Shown here one piece after another: positions 15,241 to 19,127 of a stretch of 19,127 bases of DNA. Each line of letters begins with the position of its first letter. Positions within the stretch are counted from its first letter, which is position 1. Position numbers and translations under genes: made by a program. Source of the stretch: CAYJRR01 sp964372275 [NCBI: uncultured bacterium] (GTDB taxonomy: Bacteria > CAYJRR01); NCBI GenBank assembly GCA_964372275.1, contig CAYJRR010000089.1, positions 1 through 19,127 of the forward strand. The letters are read 5' to 3'. Under the pieces are notes generated by a model that searched no databases, was not told the DNA's origin, and saw nothing but the letters and a program-made list of their open reading frames with translations.

Positions 15241-16989
15241 TCAACCGCCGGTCGATCTCCACCAGGAGAGGTCGATCGTCGGGAAGAGATCGTCTCGACG
15301 CGTCAGCTCCTCGAACCACGCGGTCGCGCCGGGATCGGGCGGGGCCCCCTCCAGCGCGCGCACGGCGATGCCGTGGAGGCGGTCGATCTCCTCCGCGTGC
15401 TGGGCGAAGCGCTGCTCGGCGTAGTCGGCGGCGGCGACGGTGGTGATCAGGAACTGCCAGTCGCTCGCCTCGAGGAGCAGGAGCTGGCGCGCCAGCTGTT
15501 CGAGATAGGGCCGGGCCTCGGGCGGCGGCGCGCTTCCGGCCTTCTGAATCAGCCGCACCACCTTGTCCTCGGCGTCGTAGATCCGTTTCCACGTCCACTG
15601 GGTCCGCGGATTGAACCAGACCCAGTGTCCGCCCCCTTCGCCCCACGACCCTTCCGGCAGGCGGACGACCTCCTTCGGCGGATTGGCGTCCAGGAGCTCC
15701 GAACCGGTGACGACCGAAACGTCGGAACGAGCGAAGGTGCGGAAGACCTGCTCGATCCACCGCGGGCCCTCGAACCACCAGTGGCCGAACAGCTCGGTGT
15801 CGAACGGCGCCGCGACGACGCCGGGGGTCCCGGTGCGCTCGCGGTGCTTGCCCAGGATTCCGGAGACGACGGAGACGAAGTGGTCGGCGTGGGTCCGGAT
15901 CCGGGCGAGGACGGGCTCCGGATCGTAGATCTCCTTGGCGCCGAGATCGGACTTCGCGCTCGTCACCCGCCAGTATTGGTGACCGGAGGGGAACGCCTTC
16001 TTGTGGAACTCGCGGTAGGCGCCGTCGCCGGGATAGCCGTGCTCACCGCTCCAGACCTGCAGGCTGGTGTCGGGGTCCCGCGTGAGGATGCCCAACGCGC
16101 CGTCGACCTTCCGCCCGGCGGTCGCGGCGCTCGACGCGGCGTAGACCTCCTGCGGCGTCACCGGACCCCGGCTGCCCGTGGCGCCGCCGCGGTTCCTGCC
16201 CGCCTCGGAGGCGGGCAGGAGCTCGCGCAGGATGCCGTGCCGGTCGGCGTAGACGCCGAGGGTCTCGCCCCCCTTCAGAAGGTGCGTGTCGACGACCGTG
16301 AACCGGAGACCCCGCTCGAGGAGGAACTCGTCGACGCCGCGGCGAGGGAACGCGCTGCCGCCGTTCCCGCCGATCGGCCGGGTCCAGGGTCCGGCCGGGC
16401 GGTAGGCGCATTCCGGCATCCACACGCCCGCCGCCTTCCGTCCGAAGCGCGCCGCGTAGGACGCCTGCCCGAGCGCCACCTGGGCGTTCACGCACTCGTC
16501 GCGCCCGAGGAGCGGGAGGTAGCCGTGCGTCGCGGCGCAGGTGATCACCTCCAACTGCCCCTCGTCCTGCAGACGGCGAAACGCTCCGACGAGGTCGGCG
16601 CGGTACGGTCCCCGGAACCGCTCCCGCACGCGCCGGTACTCGTCGGCGAAGGTCGCCGCCAGCCGCTCGAGCTTGGGGCTCCCGGTCCGGGCGAAGGTCT
16701 GCTTGTCCTCGTCGGCGGCGGCAGCGCGCGCGCGGCAATAGCCCTCGAACTCCGCCGGGAAGGAGGGGTGGGCGAGCATCTCGGCGAGGACCGGCGTGAT
16801 CCCGATCGTCACCTTGGGCGCGATGCCGTCGGCCGCGAGACGGTGGAACGCATCGAGGAGAGGGACGTAGCACTCGGCCGCCGCCTCCATCAGCCAGCTG
16901 GTGCCGTGCGGCCACGTTCCGTGGTTCGTGACCCACGGAAGGTGCGAATGGAGGACGAGAACGAAGCTGCCTTTCGATTGAATCGCCAT
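15241..16989 (-). CDS. GH57 1,4-alpha-glucan branching enzyme
   Basis: Glycogen branching enzyme of the GH57 type (with the DUF1957 C-terminal helical domain), 582 residues, cytoplasmic. It cuts an alpha-1,4-glucan and re-attaches the piece through an alpha-1,6 bond. The conserved regions appear in order. HSHLPWV is at the N-terminus, then VITCAATHGYLPLL. The nucleophile Glu193 lies in GVWMPECAYRP and the acid/base Asp397 in APFDTELFGHWWFEGP. The helical domain contains QTWTWKRIYDAED and LLLEASDWQFLI. Near residues 255-300 it has a Gly/Arg/Ala-rich loop longer than in archaeal or Thermus members, and a perfect DNA palindrome falls in it. It starts 29 nt after the upstream amylase-type gene, with no strong ribosome binding site, so it is probably cotranscribed. 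The pair points to glycogen or storage-glucan metabolism. Confidence 0.92.
   Translation of the reverse strand: MAIQSKGSFVLVLHSHLPWVTNHGTWPHGTSWLMEAAAECYVPLLDAFHRLAADGIAPKVTIGITPVLAEMLAHPSFPAEFEGYCRARAAAADEDKQTFARTGSPKLERLAATFADEYRRVRERFRGPYRADLVGAFRRLQDEGQLEVITCAATHGYLPLLGRDECVNAQVALGQASYAARFGRKAAGVWMPECAYRPAGPWTRPIGGNGGSAFPRRGVDEFLLERGLRFTVVDTHLLKGGETLGVYADRHGILRELLPASEAGRNRGGATGSRGPVTPQEVYAASSAATAGRKVDGALGILTRDPDTSLQVWSGEHGYPGDGAYREFHKKAFPSGHQYWRVTSAKSDLGAKEIYDPEPVLARIRTHADHFVSVVSGILGKHRERTGTPGVVAAPFDTELFGHWWFEGPRWIEQVFRTFARSDVSVVTGSELLDANPPKEVVRLPEGSWGEGGGHWVWFNPRTQWTWKRIYDAEDKVVRLIQKAGSAPPPEARPYLEQLARQLLLLEASDWQFLITTVAAADYAEQRFAQHAEEIDRLHGIAVRALEGAPPDPGATAWFEELTRRDDLFPTIDLSWWRSTGG
16194..16220. 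repeat. Perfect 12-bp inverted repeat inside the branching enzyme gene
   Basis: Arms TCCTGCCCGCCT and AGGCGGGCAGGA pair perfectly around a 3-nt CGG loop. The element lies in frame within the coding sequence, in a loop region that varies among family members. No T-run follows on either strand. Confidence 0.85.
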
Positions 16990-17029
16990 CTAGACCCACC
17001 CGTTCATCGAATCGCCGCCTATACCCACC
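16972..17029 (-). repeat. Imperfect tandem duplication (2 x 29 bp) at the amylase/branching enzyme junction
   Basis: The blocks 16972-17000 and 17001-17029 match at about 21 of 29 positions, and at 18 of 21 in the core. Each copy encodes WV followed by TAG in the amylase frame. The copy nearer the branching enzyme reads TAGATGGCGATTC, stop directly next to start. The other copy reads TAGGCGGCGATTC. Confidence 0.65.
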
Positions 17030-19127
17030 AGTTGAGCCGTTCGAACTCTTCGGTCGGCACCGGGATGCGCACCGCGCCGTTGCGAGGATACCGGTCCACT
17101 TCGACACCGCCCGAGAAGAATCGCGCCGCCAGGTCGATCGTCGCGCCGTCGTGGGCCTGCAGCCAGGCGAACGGAATCTCGAGCTCCAGCACCTTGCCGT
17201 AGGCGATTCCGCTCCCCTCGCGGATCGGCCGGAAACCGGTCCCGTCCGGACCGGAAAGCTCGTAGGAGCGCACGCCGGGCCGGAACGGGAACCGCGCCCG
17301 ATACTCGACCGGAGCCGCCTCCCGTACCGCTCCCGGCGGCGAGATCACGAGCGACAGCACGACGCCGAGGTCGGCCTCCACGCGGTCGGCCTTGGCCAGC
17401 GGATCGAAGCGGAGGTACAGCCGCTCCAGGTCGAAGCCGTAGTGGAAGCCGACGATGTGCGACGTCCCCTTGTGCATCGCTCCCTCCGAGCGTCCGACGG
17501 AGTAGTACCCGGCGCCGGTCCATTCGAAGTAGGAGTCGGCGAGTCCGTCGATCCGTGGACGGAGGAGGAGGCGCGGGGGCCGCGCCGAAAGCTGCCGGCC
17601 GCGGCTCGAGATCGGAACCATCATCGCCGGCGGTGGCTCCAGGCCGACGGCACGGTAGGCGTTGGCGAGGTGGGCGCGGAAGAGCTGGTCGAACTCGGCG
17701 TCGTTGTCGCTCGAGAAGTCGTCGCCGAACCACCAGAACCAGTCGCTTCCTTCGGCGCGCCGCAGACAGTCGAGGGCGCGCTCCCGCGCGGCCTCGTCGA
17801 GCGAGCCCCGGTCGATCCGGCTCCGGACATCCTCCCGCGCGCGGCGCAGGAGGTTCCATCCGGCGTTGTCCTCGCCGTGGCCGATCCAGATGCGGTAGCT
17901 GGCTCCGATCCAGGAGCCGGAGTGCAGTCTGTCGAGCCGCTCGGGGGCGGGCGCCTCGTCGAGCGCCCGGGTGAAGGAGACGGCGCGGATCGGTCCGGCG
18001 CGACCGAGGCGGTCATAGAGCCGGGAAAGGAACTCCCGACCGCCGTCGGCGTAGTACTCCCACGGATTCTCGCCGTCGAGGATCACCGCGGCGCACGCGC
18101 GATCGCCCGAGGCCGCCGCTCGGATCGACTCGAGCCGGTCGAGGAGGTCGTCGACCGCTTGCGCCGCCGGCATCTTGGAGTAGGTGAAGCCGATCAGATC
18201 GGAGAGCGTCCGATCGCGGAAGAAGATCGCGATCTCCTCTTCATCGAAGGCGGCCCGCCACGGGTGATAGAGATCGGCATCGCGTTCCTTTCGCCCGAGG
18301 GAGCGGAACAGCACCTCTTCGTCGCTGGCGATCCAGCGCACGCCGGCGCGCCGGAAGAGGGGAACGACCTCCGGCGAGACGCTCCCCTCCGCCGGCCACA
18401 TTCCCGCCGGCTTCCGGCCGAACGTCCGTTCGTGCCGCTCGGCCGCCGCCCGCACCTGCCAGGCGGCGTCCTCCGGCGCGGAAAAGTCGTCGGGCAGCGG
18501 TAGCTCGGGGATCGCCCGGCGTGCGTGCCGCGTGTTCACCAACAGGGGAAGGATCGGATGGTAGTAGGGGGTGCAGGTCAGCTCGACCCTGGCTTCGGCG
18601 GCGAGCCGCCGCCAGGTCGGCACCACCGAGGCGACCGCCTCGGCCTGCGCGTCGAGGAGGCGTCCCTTCTCCGATTCGGTGAAGCCGCCGCCTTTGGCAA
18701 GGAGCTCGGCGGCGATCGGATACCGCTCGCGCGCCGCCCATCCGAACCACGCGAGATTGAACCAGACCTGCAGGTCCCGCAGCTCGTCGGGTCCGAATCG
18801 CCGGGCCGCGCCCCCCTCGTCGAGGCTCGACGGTTCGAGACCGCGCTTCAACAGGAGGGCGTGGTAGCGGGGATGGGGACGGACCATCGTCTCCCAGTTG
18901 GCCATGAAGAAGTAGCGCAGGAGGAATCGGGCCTCCCCGTCGTCGAGATCGGCCGCCGGTTTCCTCGACAGCGCCAGGAACTGATCGCGGAACGAGTCGT
19001 CCGAGCCCGACGCGTACCGTTCCAGCTGGTCGACGAGGACGGTGCCGACGGGGACGGGCACCCCCGACGCGAGCGGCGAGCGGTTCTCCGCAACGGCCCT
19101 GACCAGCTTCGCCTCGCTGGCGTCGAG
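17019..19127 (-). CDS. GH57 glycoside hydrolase, alpha-amylase type (5' end outside window)
   Basis: GH57 enzyme expected to hydrolyse or transfer alpha-1,4-glucans. The frame stays open to the window edge: 22 further in-frame residues (LDASEAKLVRAVAENRSPLA...) precede the GTG at 19061. The N-terminal HQP motif (region 1) of the family is missing, so the true start lies beyond the window. Counting from the GTG, the protein has 680 residues. They include LTCTPYYHPILPLL near 160, the likely nucleophile Glu225 in GMWPAEGSVS, the likely acid Asp329 in VILDGENPWEYY, and HGEDNAGWN. From about residue 490 an all-beta C-terminal domain follows (RIDGLADSYFEWTGAGYY, then GAMHKG), as in amylopullulanase-like GH57 proteins. 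Its exact specificity cannot be read. It precedes a GH57 branching enzyme on the same strand, probably as one operon. Confidence 0.88.
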   Translation of the reverse strand, partial: LDASEAKLVRAVAENRSPLASGVPVPVGTVLVDQLERYASGSDDSFRDQFLALSRKPAADLDDGEARFLLRYFFMANWETMVRPHPRYHALLLKRGLEPSSLDEGGAARRFGPDELRDLQVWFNLAWFGWAARERYPIAAELLAKGGGFTESEKGRLLDAQAEAVASVVPTWRRLAAEARVELTCTPYYHPILPLLVNTRHARRAIPELPLPDDFSAPEDAAWQVRAAAERHERTFGRKPAGMWPAEGSVSPEVVPLFRRAGVRWIASDEEVLFRSLGRKERDADLYHPWRAAFDEEEIAIFFRDRTLSDLIGFTYSKMPAAQAVDDLLDRLESIRAAASGDRACAAVILDGENPWEYYADGGREFLSRLYDRLGRAGPIRAVSFTRALDEAPAPERLDRLHSGSWIGASYRIWIGHGEDNAGWNLLRRAREDVRSRIDRGSLDEAARERALDCLRRAEGSDWFWWFGDDFSSDNDAEFDQLFRAHLANAYRAVGLEPPPAMMVPISSRGRQLSARPPRLLLRPRIDGLADSYFEWTGAGYYSVGRSEGAMHKGTSHIVGFHYGFDLERLYLRFDPLAKADRVEADLGVVLSLVISPPGAVREAAPVEYRARFPFRPGVRSYELSGPDGTGFRPIREGSGIAYGKVLELEIPFAWLQAHDGATIDLAARFFSGGVEVDRYPRNGAVRIPVPTEEFERLNWWV

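Overview
The window is very GC-rich (roughly 70% by eye) chromosomal DNA from a diderm, LPS-making bacterium. The order lysS, lolC-type permease, lolD, bamA, skp, fabZ, lpxA, Gfo/Idh oxidoreductase, lpxB resembles clusters in Acidobacteriota and former Deltaproteobacteria. The two GH57 glucan enzymes, the codon use and the GC content fit an acidobacterium or a related uncultured lineage. This placement is an inference from gene order and composition, not from a phylogenetic marker.

Positions 1-14570 (+ strand) form one tightly packed operon whose promoter lies upstream of the window. It starts in the 3' end of lysS and continues through lolC/lolE-like permease, lolD, bamA, skp/ompH, fabZ, lpxA, a gnnA-like oxidoreductase, lpxB, a polyprenyl-phosphate sugar synthase (GT2), a membrane GT-C transferase, a membrane-anchored PHP-domain protein, and a single gene joining waaA (Kdo transferase) to lpxK (lipid A 4'-kinase). 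Most junctions are ATGA or GTGA overlaps and the largest gap is 6 nt. The genes cover one job, building the outer membrane: lipoprotein release (Lol), barrel protein insertion (Bam, Skp), 3-hydroxyacyl supply (FabZ) and lipid A-Kdo synthesis (LpxA, LpxB, LpxK, WaaA). lpxD, lpxC and lpxH/lpxI are absent from this stretch.

The most unusual points are the WaaA-LpxK fusion protein and the three-gene block GT2 / GT-C / PHP between lpxB and waaA-lpxK. That block reads like a possible lipid A or envelope-glycan modification module: a lipid-linked sugar donor synthase, a periplasmic-side transferase and a membrane-tethered hydrolase.

Positions 14583-19127 (- strand) run convergently. A GH57 alpha-amylase-type enzyme (5' end outside the window) is followed by a GH57 1,4-alpha-glucan branching enzyme, a glycogen / alpha-glucan pair. 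After a 175-nt gap comes a small secreted protein of unknown function with its own strong ribosome binding site. It ends 12 nt from the end of the LPS operon. No tRNA, rRNA, CRISPR array, insertion sequence or phage gene was seen.
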